A stretch of DNA of 64,000 bases from Asticcacaulis excentricus CB 48 (GTDB lineage: Bacteria > Pseudomonadota > Alphaproteobacteria > Caulobacterales > Caulobacteraceae), in the NCBI RefSeq assembly GCF_000175215.2, contig NC_014816.1, forward strand, positions 2,353,001 to 2,417,000, written 5' to 3'. Shown piece after piece: positions 27,596-35,545 of this stretch (its first letter is position 1; the number at the start of each line of letters is the position of its first letter). Below the pieces are notes generated by a model that was not told where the DNA came from, did no database searches, and worked only from the letters and a program-made list of their open reading frames with translations. The translations under genes were made by a program, and so were the position numbers.

Positions 27596-28840
27596 ATGAC
27601 AAGACTCGCAAAAAATAAAACATATTCGGTGCCTGAGGCGGCATTTGAATCGACGTTCAGCAAGAAGACACAAATCTATGTCGCTGCGACTTTCGTGCTT
27701 TCTGCGATGTCTTTAGAGCTCCAACTTGGCGGTGCCCCTTCTAGCCTAGGGAATGTTTTCGTCGGGGCCTTCGCGATTCTGTTAATCGCATACAAATTTT
27801 ACATAGGCCGATCAAAGTCCTCTTCGAAAAATGACAAATTAATGATATTTGATTTTGCCTATTTGACTTATTGTACTTACACGTTAATAACTTTTTACTG
27901 GAGCGTATCCCCGTTCATAACCATTATAGCGTCGTTATCTCCTATTTTGCTATGGCTTTGCACGTACGAAATCAGGGGAATATCAACTGAAAAATTTGTA
28001 AATGCTACGTTACTTCTCTGTTTTATTGTGGCAATATTGTCTCTTGCCTCCATTTTGGTAGACCGCTCGTTCGCCTTCCAACCCCGCTCCAGCACAGGAG
28101 GGAATGAGTTGCGTGGAATATTTAAGCATCAGCTTAGATTGGGCGCATTTATGGCGAGCGGCATTTGCGTATTTGTAATTGCTTTGCTTAATAAGCACTC
28201 GATTAATGTTTTTAGAAACAAATTTTTCTTAACATTTGCAGTAATAGTGATAGCTATTTGCTTAATCATGGCAAACGCCCGCCTTTACACAGTTTGCGCC
28301 GCACTCTCCCTACTAATCACTTTTTTGTTGTATGGTTGGGGTGAGGGCCGATTTGTACGATTGTATATAATCGTGGGCATCCTTTTATTAGTCGTCCCAT
28401 TTTTCGGAACATTTCTTACCTACATCGACCAATCGGGATTCGATACATCACTATCCGGCCGCGATCTTGTGTGGAACCGGACCTCCTCTGCTATAGTAGA
28501 TGAGAGTAGGCTGCTCGGTTATGGGTATGGGACTTTCGATACCCCCTATTTCGATTATCTTTTCAGGGGGAACTACCGTCCGGCTCACGCTCACAATTCA
28601 TTCTTGCAGGCCCTGTTTGAGACAGGTATCATCGGGCTTTCCCTCGTTTGTATCTTGATAGTTTTGCAGATAAAGGGCGCGTGGAGCCGGCTCCGGTCAA
28701 ACGGAAAATACTCTTACGCACTTTTCTTTATTGTTTACAATGTTCTAAGTAGTCTTTTCGGATTAAACTACGCCGGTGCGATCTCCTTAAATTTTGCATT
28801 GATGCTAGCGTTCCTCTCTCTTGAGTGTCGAAAGAGGTAA
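27596..28840 (+). CDS. O-antigen polymerase/ligase family protein (Wzy/WaaL-like)
   Basis: 414 residues with about eleven membrane segments. The Wzy_C domain is clear: LSGRDLVWNRTSSAI, GYGYGTFDTPYF, and RPAHAHNSFLQALFETGIIGLSL with the periplasmic H-N pair. It could polymerise repeat units or ligate the chain. AT-rich like its upstream neighbour. The stop codon is seven bases before the first IS66-type end, so the gene is intact, but its natural downstream context has been replaced by the insertion nest. Confidence 0.9.
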   Translation: MTRLAKNKTYSVPEAAFESTFSKKTQIYVAATFVLSAMSLELQLGGAPSSLGNVFVGAFAILLIAYKFYIGRSKSSSKNDKLMIFDFAYLTYCTYTLITFYWSVSPFITIIASLSPILLWLCTYEIRGISTEKFVNATLLLCFIVAILSLASILVDRSFAFQPRSSTGGNELRGIFKHQLRLGAFMASGICVFVIALLNKHSINVFRNKFFLTFAVIVIAICLIMANARLYTVCAALSLLITFLLYGWGEGRFVRLYIIVGILLLVVPFFGTFLTYIDQSGFDTSLSGRDLVWNRTSSAIVDESRLLGYGYGTFDTPYFDYLFRGNYRPAHAHNSFLQALFETGIIGLSLVCILIVLQIKGAWSRLRSNGKYSYALFFIVYNVLSSLFGLNYAGAISLNFALMLAFLSLECRKR

Positions 28841-28857
28841 TGCACGGTAAGCCTACG

Positions 28858-28938
28858 GTAATTACCCACGCACCTGGCAGAATGGCTATGCGAGGGTGAA
28901 GTTTCCGTCGACGAGTTTACGGATGGCGGCATAGGGGG
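28858..28938 (+). repeat. Left long inverted repeat of the IS island
   Basis: Begins GTAATTACCCAC and matches the reverse complement of 35460-35540 with about eight to nine mismatches over 81 bases. Such long, near-identical ends suggest the termini of one old element (D). A short word GTAAGCCTACGG just outside (28847) matches another IS end near 35408-35419. Confidence 0.8.
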
Positions 28939-29008
28939 TTTGGTAACTGCACACGTGGTTGGCAGAATTGGGCTTGCGCGGTGTGTCGAGTTCTGAATCC
29001 ATGGGGGC

Positions 29009-29194
29009 ATGATTCGACCTCCGCTCCGCCCTCTTTCAGATAAAGAAAAAGACGCGCTTATCGCGGAACAGGCCGAACTTCTGCGCCAGCAAGGGGCGAT
29101 GATCGAGGATTTGGTCAGGCGCCTGAAAGACCTTGAACAACGTGGCGGGAAGCCGCGCAAGACGTCGAAAAATTCACATCAACCGCCATCGAGC
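29009..29194 (+). pseudogene. IS66-type transposase, N-terminal fragment
   Basis: The frame gives a leucine-rich, charged N terminus (PLSDKEKDALIAEQAELLRQ, then a coiled stretch ending NSHQPPSS) typical of single-gene IS66/ISBst12-type transposases. It is cut off at 29194, exactly where element A begins. It is on the plus strand, opposite to the transposases of A and B. Confidence 0.7.
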
Positions 29195-29241
29195 GTAAGC
29201 GTAAACACGCTCCCATGTTGCGGATCTGAGGGTTTTGTGGA

Positions 29242-30855
29242 TCAGGCGTCAGCTTGATCTGGCTTAAAATTCCATGGCATCAACTCGTCGAGACGAGAGA
29301 CGGTCCAGCCGTCTGCGATGCGCTGAAGGGTCTGTGTCAGCCAGGCCTGCGGATTGACCCCGTTCATCCTGGCTGTCTGGATAAGCGACGCGATGATAGC
29401 CCATGTCCGGCCACCGCCGTCGGAGCCCGCAAACAGGCTGTTCTTCCTCGTAATAGTCTGAGGCCTGATGGCGCGTTCGACGATGTTGGAATCCAGCTCG
29501 ATACGCCCGTCATAAAGGAACCGCTCCAGCACCTTGCGACGACGCAGCGCATAGTCGATCGCCTTTGCCAGGGATGATTTCTGAGAGATCTGTGACGAGG
29601 TCTTTTCCCAGAGCTGGAAGAGCGCCTCGACTATGGCCTTGCCATGCTTCAGGCGGTAGGCAGCCCGCGCTTCAGGCGACTGCCCACGCACCTTGTCTTC
29701 GTGGTGCCAGAGTGTCGACATGATCTCAACCGTCTGGGTGGCTACGGGCGAGCTGTTGTTGGCATGCAGGTCGTAAAACTTTCTGCGGACATGCGCCCAG
29801 CACCCGGCGAGCTGGATGCCCGCATTGGCATCCGGGGCCTTTTCAAGCTGATTGTAGGCCGCGTACCCATCCACCTGGAGCACGCCGTTGAAGCCGGCGA
29901 GATGGCGCTTTGGGCGGTCGCCTGAGCGCCCATCCTCGAACTGGTAGACGACAATCGGCGGATCCCCGCCGCCGAAGGGGCGGTCGTCTTTCACATAGGC
30001 CCAGAGATAGTTGTGTAACACCTTCCCGTTTCCGGGAGACAAGGTCGGCAGAACCGTCTCATCGGCGAACAAACGCTCCCCCTTGAGGAGTTGCGCCATC
30101 ATATAGGCATGCAAGGTGGTCAACTCGAAGCCCACCGCGCCCATCCAGCTGGCCATCACCTGCCGGCTTACCTCGATGTTTTGCCGGGCGAAGATCGCTT
30201 CCTGACGATAGAGGGGCAGGCCATCGGCATATTTGGAGACCGCGATATGGGCGAGCAGCGCCTCGGTTGGCAGGCCCGCCTCAACGATATGGTTAGGTGC
30301 CTTAGCCTGAAGGACGCCATCGATGGACTTGTCCTTGTAGGCGTAACGGGGGCGCACGGTCACGATGACCCGGTACGTCACAGGTACCACGTCGAGGCGC
30401 TCGCTCCGGTCTTCACCGATACGTACCTTTTGCTTACCCGCGTGCTCTTCGGGCTCATCGGGTTCAATGACGACCTCGATGCGCTCAAGGTGCGCCGGCA
30501 GGCTCTTGCGGGGTCGGGACGGCGACGACGAGGACTTCGGTCGTCCTTTGCGGATCTCAGCCTCAAGGGCGCCTACGCCCGTCGCGACCTCTTCAAACAG
30601 AAGCACGAGTTGTTCGTCATCCTCAGCAGGCGGCGCCTGTAAGGTCTCAGATTTGCGCGAGAAGCGACCACGATTGAAGATCTTGAGGATATCATTGAGC
30701 CGATCCAGGCGCTCATTCAACGCGACTTCCCGGCTTTTCAGGGCGCTGACCTCGGCTTCAAGCGCTTCCACCCGAGCGGCCTTTTGGGCCATTTCCAGAG
30801 CAAACGCCATCAGCGCGGCTGGATCTTTCGGGAGGATAATCGAGGGGTCCGACAT
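29242..30855 (-). CDS. tnpC: IS66 family transposase TnpC (element A)
   Basis: 537 residues. N-terminal leucine-zipper-like coil (about 15-60), then the DDE domain with candidate acidic residues in LFADET, QVDGYAAY and NIVERAIRP, and the typical C-terminal NSLFAGSDGGGRTWAIIASLIQTARMNGVNPQAWL segment followed by ELMPWNF. No internal stop is seen, so it appears active. Confidence 0.93.
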   Translation of the reverse strand: MSDPSIILPKDPAALMAFALEMAQKAARVEALEAEVSALKSREVALNERLDRLNDILKIFNRGRFSRKSETLQAPPAEDDEQLVLLFEEVATGVGALEAEIRKGRPKSSSSPSRPRKSLPAHLERIEVVIEPDEPEEHAGKQKVRIGEDRSERLDVVPVTYRVIVTVRPRYAYKDKSIDGVLQAKAPNHIVEAGLPTEALLAHIAVSKYADGLPLYRQEAIFARQNIEVSRQVMASWMGAVGFELTTLHAYMMAQLLKGERLFADETVLPTLSPGNGKVLHNYLWAYVKDDRPFGGGDPPIVVYQFEDGRSGDRPKRHLAGFNGVLQVDGYAAYNQLEKAPDANAGIQLAGCWAHVRRKFYDLHANNSSPVATQTVEIMSTLWHHEDKVRGQSPEARAAYRLKHGKAIVEALFQLWEKTSSQISQKSSLAKAIDYALRRRKVLERFLYDGRIELDSNIVERAIRPQTITRKNSLFAGSDGGGRTWAIIASLIQTARMNGVNPQAWLTQTLQRIADGWTVSRLDELMPWNFKPDQADA

Positions 30856-30921
30856 GAACGTTTTATACCATGCAAACCCCTTATCTGCATGGGTTTTTTC
30901 AGATTTTCGGACTAAATTTCC

Positions 30922-31266
30922 TTATCCCGCAAGACGGGGACGCGCCACTTTTTCGGGTCGAACCCGCTTCCAGTCGAGCCCGTCGATTAAGGCCAGTGTC
31001 TGCGCCTGGTTTAAGCGGATGCGCGCCTGCCCAACCTTCGGCCAGCAGAAGCCTCCCGTCTCAAGACGCTTCGATACCAGACAAACCCCGGTGCCATCAA
31101 ACCACACCATCCGAAGCCGGTCGGCCCGCTTAGACCGGAACACATAGACCGTCCCGTTGAACGGATCGTGACCCGCATCACGGACCAGACCCAGAAGACC
31201 ATCCATGCCTTTTCGGAAGTCGATAGGCTGGGCTGACAGCAACACCTTAACGCCGGCCGGGATCAT
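30922..31266 (-). CDS. tnpB: IS66 accessory protein TnpB (element A)
   Basis: 114 residues with the IS66 Orf2 signature IPAGVKVLLSAQPIDFRKGMDGLLGLV, GTVYVFRSKRADRLRMVWFDGTGVCL and the closing GLDWKRV. It overlaps the stop of tnpA by four bases (ATGA), so the two are translationally coupled. Confidence 0.92.
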   Translation of the reverse strand: MIPAGVKVLLSAQPIDFRKGMDGLLGLVRDAGHDPFNGTVYVFRSKRADRLRMVWFDGTGVCLVSKRLETGGFCWPKVGQARIRLNQAQTLALIDGLDWKRVRPEKVARPRLAG

Positions 31267-31631
31267 GCCGCACGAACCGCGCGTATCACCCGAACCAGCG
31301 CCTGTTCCTCAACCGGCCCTGTGCATCGCACGACCACGCCGCTGACCTCAATCTCGATCGACCCCTTCTCTTCAGCTCGCCGCGCCGACACATCGCCAAC
31401 CGTCTCAACCAGCCCATGGTCACGGCAGTATCGCCGCCAGCCAAACAACTGCGACGGTGAGATGCCGATCTCCCGGGCCAGCGCCGACGCGTTCACCCCC
31501 GGCACCATCGAACGCGCCGCCATCTCCGCTTTGAAGTCCTCAGGCCAGTCCCGGCGCACCCGCCCGATCCCGCCCCCTGTCACAAGCTCGACAAACTGAC
31601 TATTTCTAGTCGTACGCATAGGCGTAGCCAT
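31263..31631 (-). CDS. tnpA: IS66 accessory protein TnpA (element A)
   Basis: 122 residues with a helix-turn-helix of the IS66 Orf1 type (WPEDFKAEMAARSMVPGVNASALAREIGISPSQLFGWRRY), expected to bind DNA. First gene of the element A operon; its upstream space to 31715 holds the right inverted repeat. Confidence 0.9.
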   Translation of the reverse strand: MATPMRTTRNSQFVELVTGGGIGRVRRDWPEDFKAEMAARSMVPGVNASALAREIGISPSQLFGWRRYCRDHGLVETVGDVSARRAEEKGSIEIEVSGVVVRCTGPVEEQALVRVIRAVRAA

Positions 31632-31715
31632 AGAAGTTCATACTCCGCGTCTCAAAACACGGCATTTTCGAACTTTTCAGGCCGCCAGAAAACACGGGGC
31701 GTGCCTTACGCTTAC

Positions 31716-31846
31716 GCCGATAGCGCTCAACCCCGCTGATAACCTCATACCGACCCATGCCGAATGTTCCGTCACAAATGAATAACTTCTGACGGAAGTT
31801 TCGCTCACTCAGCCCCTTCAGCAAAACGCGGTGCCCGGACGCTTAC
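31716..31846 (-). mobile_element. Right-end remnant of a second element-B copy
   Basis: 131 bases that match the right end of element B (34532-34662): the same inverted repeat ending in GCTTAC at 31846 and the same tnpA start region (MGRYEVISGVERYRR), cut by element A at GCCGATAG. The rest of this copy is gone. Confidence 0.8.
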
Positions 31847-31871
31847 GATCATCTCTGCGGAGGTGCCTGCC

Positions 31872-31879
31872 GATATTTG
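31872..31879. repeat. Target-site duplication of element B, left copy
   Basis: GATATTTG, identical to the eight bases at 34663-34670 that follow the right end of element B. Eight bases is the IS66 family value, so B is a simple, recent insertion. Confidence 0.92.
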
Positions 31880-31919
31880 GTGAGCGTACGGCGAACGGAT
31901 TTTTTGAGCTTGCAGGGTC

Positions 31920-32219
31920 TTATCGTTTTTTCTCGTCGGCCATTACACGCTCGATCATTCCGGGATCGCACTGCTCGCCTACGAGGAACGCGCGGATCCC
32001 TCCGTCCCAGGTCCGTATATCGGCGAGGAGATCCTGGAGACATTCCACACCGTCTTGGGTCAGGGCTCTGGTCCCGTACTCGCTGCCGTCACTGACGTGG
32101 ATCATTTCACCGTCGATTATATTATCGGAGTTAGCGGTGACCTCTTCGATCAGTTCCAAGTTCTCGCCGATCAATGCGGCGACCTCTTTGAGCGTGTAAA
32201 CATGCCTTGACCGAGCCAT
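31920..32219 (-). CDS. IS66 element B passenger protein, unknown function
   Basis: 99 residues from the ATG that overlaps the tnpC stop as TGATG, so it is coupled to tnpC translation. The sequence (MARSRHVYTLKEVAALIGEN, GEMIHVSDGSEYGTRALTQDG, LLADIRTWDGGIRAFL) suggests a small MerR-like or excisionase-like helix near the start, with no membrane part. I do not recognise the family. Its position inside the element ends makes it part of the IS cargo. Confidence 0.7.
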   Translation of the reverse strand: MARSRHVYTLKEVAALIGENLELIEEVTANSDNIIDGEMIHVSDGSEYGTRALTQDGVECLQDLLADIRTWDGGIRAFLVGEQCDPGMIERVMADEKKR

Positions 32220-33799
32220 CAGGCGACGCTTCCTTCTGCCGGCGCGGCCGGCGCCATGACCCAAGGCAGCAGTTCATGCAGCCGCTCTTCCGGATAGTTT
32301 CGGATCACCGTCAGAATGCGGGTGAAGTAGGTCTCGGGATTGTGGCCGTGCATTTTGGCGGTCTCGACCAACGTCAGCACATTGGCGATGCGCTCGCCCC
32401 CCTTGTCGGAGCCGGCGAAGAGCCAGTTCTTTTTTCCGATTCCAATCGGGCGGATGGCTCTCTCAGCTATATTGTTATCGATCTCGACACGCCCATCGTC
32501 GATGTAGACACTCAACGCCTCCCATCGCGATAAGGCATAGCGCATGGCCTCCGCCAGCTTCTGCTTCTGCGGGACGGTCGGCAGCATCGCCTCGATCCAG
32601 GCCTTGAGACTATCCAGCAACGGCCGGGCATGCTGCTGGCGTAAGGCGCGCCGTTCGTCGGCTGTCATGCCATGGATGCGCGCCTCGATGTCGTAAAGCG
32701 CGCCGATACGGCTCAGGGCTTCCTCGGCCACAGGCGAGGCTTTGAGCTTGATGACGTCATGGAACTTGCGCCGCACGTGCGCCATACACGCTGCCTCGGT
32801 AATCTTGTTGCCATAGAGCTTTTTATAGCCGCCATAGCCGTCGGCATGCATCACGCCGCTGAAGTCGGCCAGATGCGCCTCAGGGTGGATACCCTTGCGA
32901 TCGGCACTGTAATAGTAGGCAACAGCCTTTGGCCGGTCGTCCTTGTAGCCGCTGCCGTCGAAGACATAGACCCAAAGCCTCCCGGTTGCTGTCGTTCCTC
33001 GCCCAGGATCAAGAACATCCACTGGGGTGTCGTCAGTGTGGATCCGGTCGGTTCCGACGACATAGGCTTTTACCAACGTCACCAACGGCGCGATCAGAAG
33101 CGATACTCGCCCCACCCAGTCGGCCATGACGGATCGGGATATATCAATGCCCATCCGCTCATACATTTCTGACAGGCGGTAGAGCGGGATATGGTCATCG
33201 AACTTCGCAACCATGATGTGGGCCAGCAAGCTCGGCCCGGGCTTGCCCTTGGTAATCGGCAGCTTCGGCATCTCGCCCGCCACCGTGGTGTCGCAGTCCT
33301 TGCAGATCAGGCGCTTTTCGATGTGACGCACGACCTTCACCGAGGCCGGAACATGCTCCATGACCTCGACGACCTTATCTGCCGCCTTAAGGAATGACGT
33401 GCTGCCGCAGGTCGGACAGTCGCACGGCGCCTCATAGACCTTGTCTTCACGCGGAAGATTGTCGGGCAACGGTTTGCGCTTCGGGTGCGCCTTTTCATCT
33501 TCCGCCTCCGGCAACGCGTCCTTGCCCGAACGCGCCTCAGCCTCGGCACGCGTCGCCTCGATCTCCTCGAGCATCAGCTCGTATTGCTCGATTTTACGCT
33601 CGACCTTTTCGGACGATGCCCCGTGATCGCGATGACGCAGCAGCTCTAATTGTCCGCGAAGCAGGGTGATGATGGCATCCCGCTTGGCGACTTCGGCTTC
33701 GAGAGCAATGCGATTTTTGTCCAGTTGCAGGGCCTGCTCAGCCACGAGCGCGCGCAGGGCGGCAAGCTCATCAGAGGCGTTGGCAGACATGATTTCCAT
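32219..33799 (-). CDS. tnpC: IS66 family transposase TnpC (element B)
   Basis: 526 residues: N-terminal coil (about 5-60), an IS66 zinc-finger domain with CDCPTCGS and LICKDCDT, the DDE domain with HTDDTPVDV, MHADGYGGY and NNIAERAIRP, then NWLFAGSDKGGERIANVLTLVETAKMHGHNPETY and the C-terminal RLHELLPW. It looks intact and could still act in trans, although the element's tnpA is broken. Confidence 0.93.
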   Translation of the reverse strand: MEIMSANASDELAALRALVAEQALQLDKNRIALEAEVAKRDAIITLLRGQLELLRHRDHGASSEKVERKIEQYELMLEEIEATRAEAEARSGKDALPEAEDEKAHPKRKPLPDNLPREDKVYEAPCDCPTCGSTSFLKAADKVVEVMEHVPASVKVVRHIEKRLICKDCDTTVAGEMPKLPITKGKPGPSLLAHIMVAKFDDHIPLYRLSEMYERMGIDISRSVMADWVGRVSLLIAPLVTLVKAYVVGTDRIHTDDTPVDVLDPGRGTTATGRLWVYVFDGSGYKDDRPKAVAYYYSADRKGIHPEAHLADFSGVMHADGYGGYKKLYGNKITEAACMAHVRRKFHDVIKLKASPVAEEALSRIGALYDIEARIHGMTADERRALRQQHARPLLDSLKAWIEAMLPTVPQKQKLAEAMRYALSRWEALSVYIDDGRVEIDNNIAERAIRPIGIGKKNWLFAGSDKGGERIANVLTLVETAKMHGHNPETYFTRILTVIRNYPEERLHELLPWVMAPAAPAEGSVA

Positions 33800-33825
33800 G
33801 CCCGTAACACTAGCCGATTTACGAG

Positions 33826-34221
33826 CTAAACGCTAATGATTTCCAGCCAAACCCCCTTATAAAATAAGCGTTTCAGCCGCTTCGCAAAAGGCGCTGACGT
33901 CCATGCTGGGCGACGCCAGTCTATGGCCTCAACGAGCATCGCCAACTGACCCGCCGTCAGATGCGCAACCCCGTCCTTCGCCGTCGGCCAGGGAAAATAT
34001 CCGCGCTCCAGGACCTTGTAATAAAGGCAAAAGCCCTGGGTATCCCACCACAGCAATTTAATCCGGTCGGCCCGCTTTCCCCGGAAGCCAAAGATCGCGC
34101 CCGATCCCGGATCCTGTTTGATCACCTCACGCGCCAAGGTCGCCAACCCATCGATCCCGCGGCGCATATCCGTCACTCCACACGCCAGGTAGACCTTCAC
34201 ATTCCCCGACGGCCCGATCAT
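33826..34221 (-). CDS. tnpB: IS66 accessory protein TnpB (element B)
   Basis: About 131 residues from the ATG at 34221, which overlaps the ancestral tnpA stop as ATGA. IS66 Orf2 features: GNVKVYLACGVTDMRRGIDGLATLA, GAIFGFRGKRADRIKLLWWDTQGFCLYYKVLERGYFPWP and AIDWRRP. Confidence 0.9.
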   Translation of the reverse strand: MIGPSGNVKVYLACGVTDMRRGIDGLATLAREVIKQDPGSGAIFGFRGKRADRIKLLWWDTQGFCLYYKVLERGYFPWPTAKDGVAHLTAGQLAMLVEAIDWRRPAWTSAPFAKRLKRLFYKGVWLEIISV

Positions 34222-34574
34222 GACGCTTCCACACACGCGATCAATGACGACAAAAGCCCTCGATCCAGATCCGCCGGCACCTTCAGGCTGCGACCGCCGC
34301 GCACCAAGATCTCAACGATCACCGCAAATCCAGAACCAGGACCTTCAGCCCCAGGTCACGACGCGCCAACAGACACCGGCACAAAGATCGGCCCCTCTGC
34401 CGCCTGCAGCTGGCGACGCCACTGATAGATCTGCTGGGGACGCACATCGTGGCGACGTGCAACGTGCGAGACTATCGCTCCAGGCACTGACGCCTCTCGC
34501 AAAATCAACGCTTTCTCTTCGCGAGACCGGCGCCGATAGCGCTCAACCCCGCTGATAACCTCATACCGACCCAT
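34218..34574 (-). pseudogene. tnpA: IS66 TnpA of element B, interrupted by an in-frame stop
   Basis: The frame from ATG 34574 encodes the helix-turn-helix (REASVPGAIVSHVARRHDVRPQQIYQWRRQL) but meets TGA at 34356-34358. The same frame then stays open to 34218 and encodes a normal TnpA end (VIVEILVRGGRSLKVPADLD, then LIACVEAS) whose stop overlaps tnpB. So one point mutation, probably CGA to TGA, truncated the protein. No frameshift is needed to explain it. Confidence 0.85.
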
Positions 34575-34662
34575 GCCGAATGTTCCGTCACAAATGAATA
34601 ACTTCTGACGGAAGTTTCGCTCACTCAGCCCCTTCAGCAAAACGCGGTGCCCGGACGCTTAC

Positions 34663-34670
34663 GATATTTG
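34663..34670. repeat. Target-site duplication of element B, right copy
   Basis: GATATTTG directly after the right inverted repeat of element B; partner of 31872-31879. Confidence 0.92.
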
Positions 34671-34964
34671 AACGCGCGCACCGCAAGGCAGCTCAACCGA
34701 TATGGCGCCGCCAGGGCGCACCGTTTCAAACGACTGGGTTGGTGTGATGATGGCTTCGACAAAGCCTGGGATCGGCGCGGCGTCCGAAGTCACCCGCATG
34801 TCTTTACGCCAGCCGTAGATCTGGCTGGTGGCCACATCGTAACGGCGGGCAACCTCTGAAACGATCGCGCCCGGCTGAAAGGCCTCAAACACGATCTCAC
34901 GCCTCAGGGCATCAGGCCAACTACGGCGCCGTTCCGCGCCGCTCAAAACCACTGTTCTTGTCAT
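34671..34964 (-). pseudogene. IS66 TnpA of element C, split by element B
   Basis: N-terminal ~98 residues of a third, different TnpA: SWPDALRREIVFEAFQPGAIVSEVARRYDVATSQIYGWRKD helix-turn-helix and SVELPCGARVQI. The reading continues on the other side of element B at 31847-31871 (AGTSAEMI) and is then cut by the second B copy. The tnpB and tnpC genes of this element are missing. Confidence 0.85.
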
Positions 34965-35030
34965 AAGACCCGCTCGCTGCGCTCGTAAGTACGCTCATAG
35001 GAGCGCTCATATGAGCACAAGCTGCGGTCT

Positions 35031-35070
35031 CAGGCGCGCAGATTTTCCGCGGTACACGCCGTATGCTTAC
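35031..35070. repeat. IS66 end, 40-bp direct repeat copy 1
   Basis: Right inverted-repeat end of element C, finishing in CCGTATGCTTAC. An identical 40-base copy is at 35227-35266; the IS630 fragment lies between them. Confidence 0.85.
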
Positions 35071-35071
35071 C

Positions 35072-35209
35072 GAAAACTGGCTGTCCAACCGCATCTTCAC
35101 TTCCTATGACGATATCGTCGACCATTGCTGTGCAGCGTGGAACAAGCTTGCCGAACAACCTTGGCGCATCATGTCCCTCGGTTTGCGCGATTGGACACAT
35201 GGGTACTAA
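35072..35209 (+). pseudogene. IS630-family transposase, C-terminal fragment
   Basis: An open frame without a start encodes ENWLSNRIFTSYDDIVDHCC, AAWNKLAEQPWRIMSLGLRDW, then a stop, the usual C-terminal end of IS630-type transposases. Only about 45 residues remain, trapped between two copies of an IS66 end. Confidence 0.75.
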
Positions 35210-35226
35210 TCTATGCAGGCTGGTAT

Positions 35227-35266
35227 CAGGCGCGCAGATTTTCCGCGGTACACGCCGTATGCTTAC
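35227..35266. repeat. IS66 end, 40-bp direct repeat copy 2
   Basis: Identical to 35031-35070. A further partial end (GTATGCTTAC, 35269-35278) follows directly. Confidence 0.85.
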
Positions 35267-35459
35267 CCGTATGCTTACCATCAATCCAACTGATCCCAGG
35301 ATGCCGGAGCTGGATGCCGCGCTCGAAAAGCTACAAAAGGCATGGGCCAAAAAGCCCCCCGCAAAACGCTCGCTAAGGATAGTCAAGGGTTAAATCCGCG
35401 GTCCACACCGTAGGCTTACTGCTTACCCATCACAGGAACCGCGCGCCTCAGCGGCGAAG
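35267..35459. other. IS debris between repeat ends
   Basis: Contains stacked IS66-type termini ending at 35278 and 35419 (TAGGCTTAC). Between them a short plus-strand frame ends at 35393 with a lysine- and proline-rich tail (ELDAALEKLQKAWAKKPPAK). It may be the 3' end of an IS-borne small gene; I do not recognise it. Confidence 0.5.
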
Positions 35460-35540
35460 CCTCCTATGCCGCCATCCGTAAACTTGTCGACGGAAACTTC
35501 ACCCTTACATAGCCATTATGCCGGGTAGGTGGGTAATTAC
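35460..35540 (-). repeat. Right long inverted repeat of the IS island
   Basis: Reverse-complement partner of 28858-28938. Its outer end is five bases from the stop codon of the pyruvyltransferase gene, so the insertion lies right at that gene's 3' end and may have altered its last residues. Confidence 0.8.
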
Positions 35541-35545
35541 AATCT

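Larger units (their letters stand above)
29195..31715 (-). mobile_element. Complete IS66-family element A
   Basis: 2521 bp with imperfect ends that both start GTAAGCGTAA (29195 rightward; reverse complement ending at 31715). It carries tnpA, tnpB and tnpC in the usual order on the minus strand. Flanks are CATCGAGC on the left and GCCGATAG on the right, so no target duplication: the left flank was lost by a deletion. GCCGATAG is found uninterrupted in element B at the matching place (near 34543), showing that A inserted into a B copy. Confidence 0.85.
31880..34662 (-). mobile_element. IS66-family element B with 8-bp target duplication
   Basis: 2783 bp. Ends are GTGAGCGTACGG at the left and the reverse complement of GTAAGCGTCCGG at the right. 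It carries tnpA (with a stop inside), tnpB, tnpC and a small passenger gene on the minus strand. It is inserted in the tnpA gene of element C: joining the two sides at one copy of GATATTTG restores the reading ARVQISAGTSAEMI. Confidence 0.92.
28847..35540. mobile_element. Nested IS66-family insertion island
   Basis: About 6.7 kb holding two complete IS66-type elements, fragments of at least three others and an IS630 scrap. Outer ends are 81-bp inverted repeats (28858-28938 and 35460-35540). It lies exactly between the plus-strand EPS run and the minus-strand one. From the junctions I read this order: an outer element D; element C inside it; two copies of element B inside the transposase gene of C; element A inside one B copy; then a deletion starting at the left end of A that removed most of that B copy and the rest of C and D. 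No 8-bp target duplication is visible for the outermost ends. Confidence 0.8.

Noticed and set aside
30365..31147. 260-residue plus-strand frame
   Set aside because: Antisense to tnpC and tnpB of element A; translation is serine/arginine-rich as expected for a shadow.
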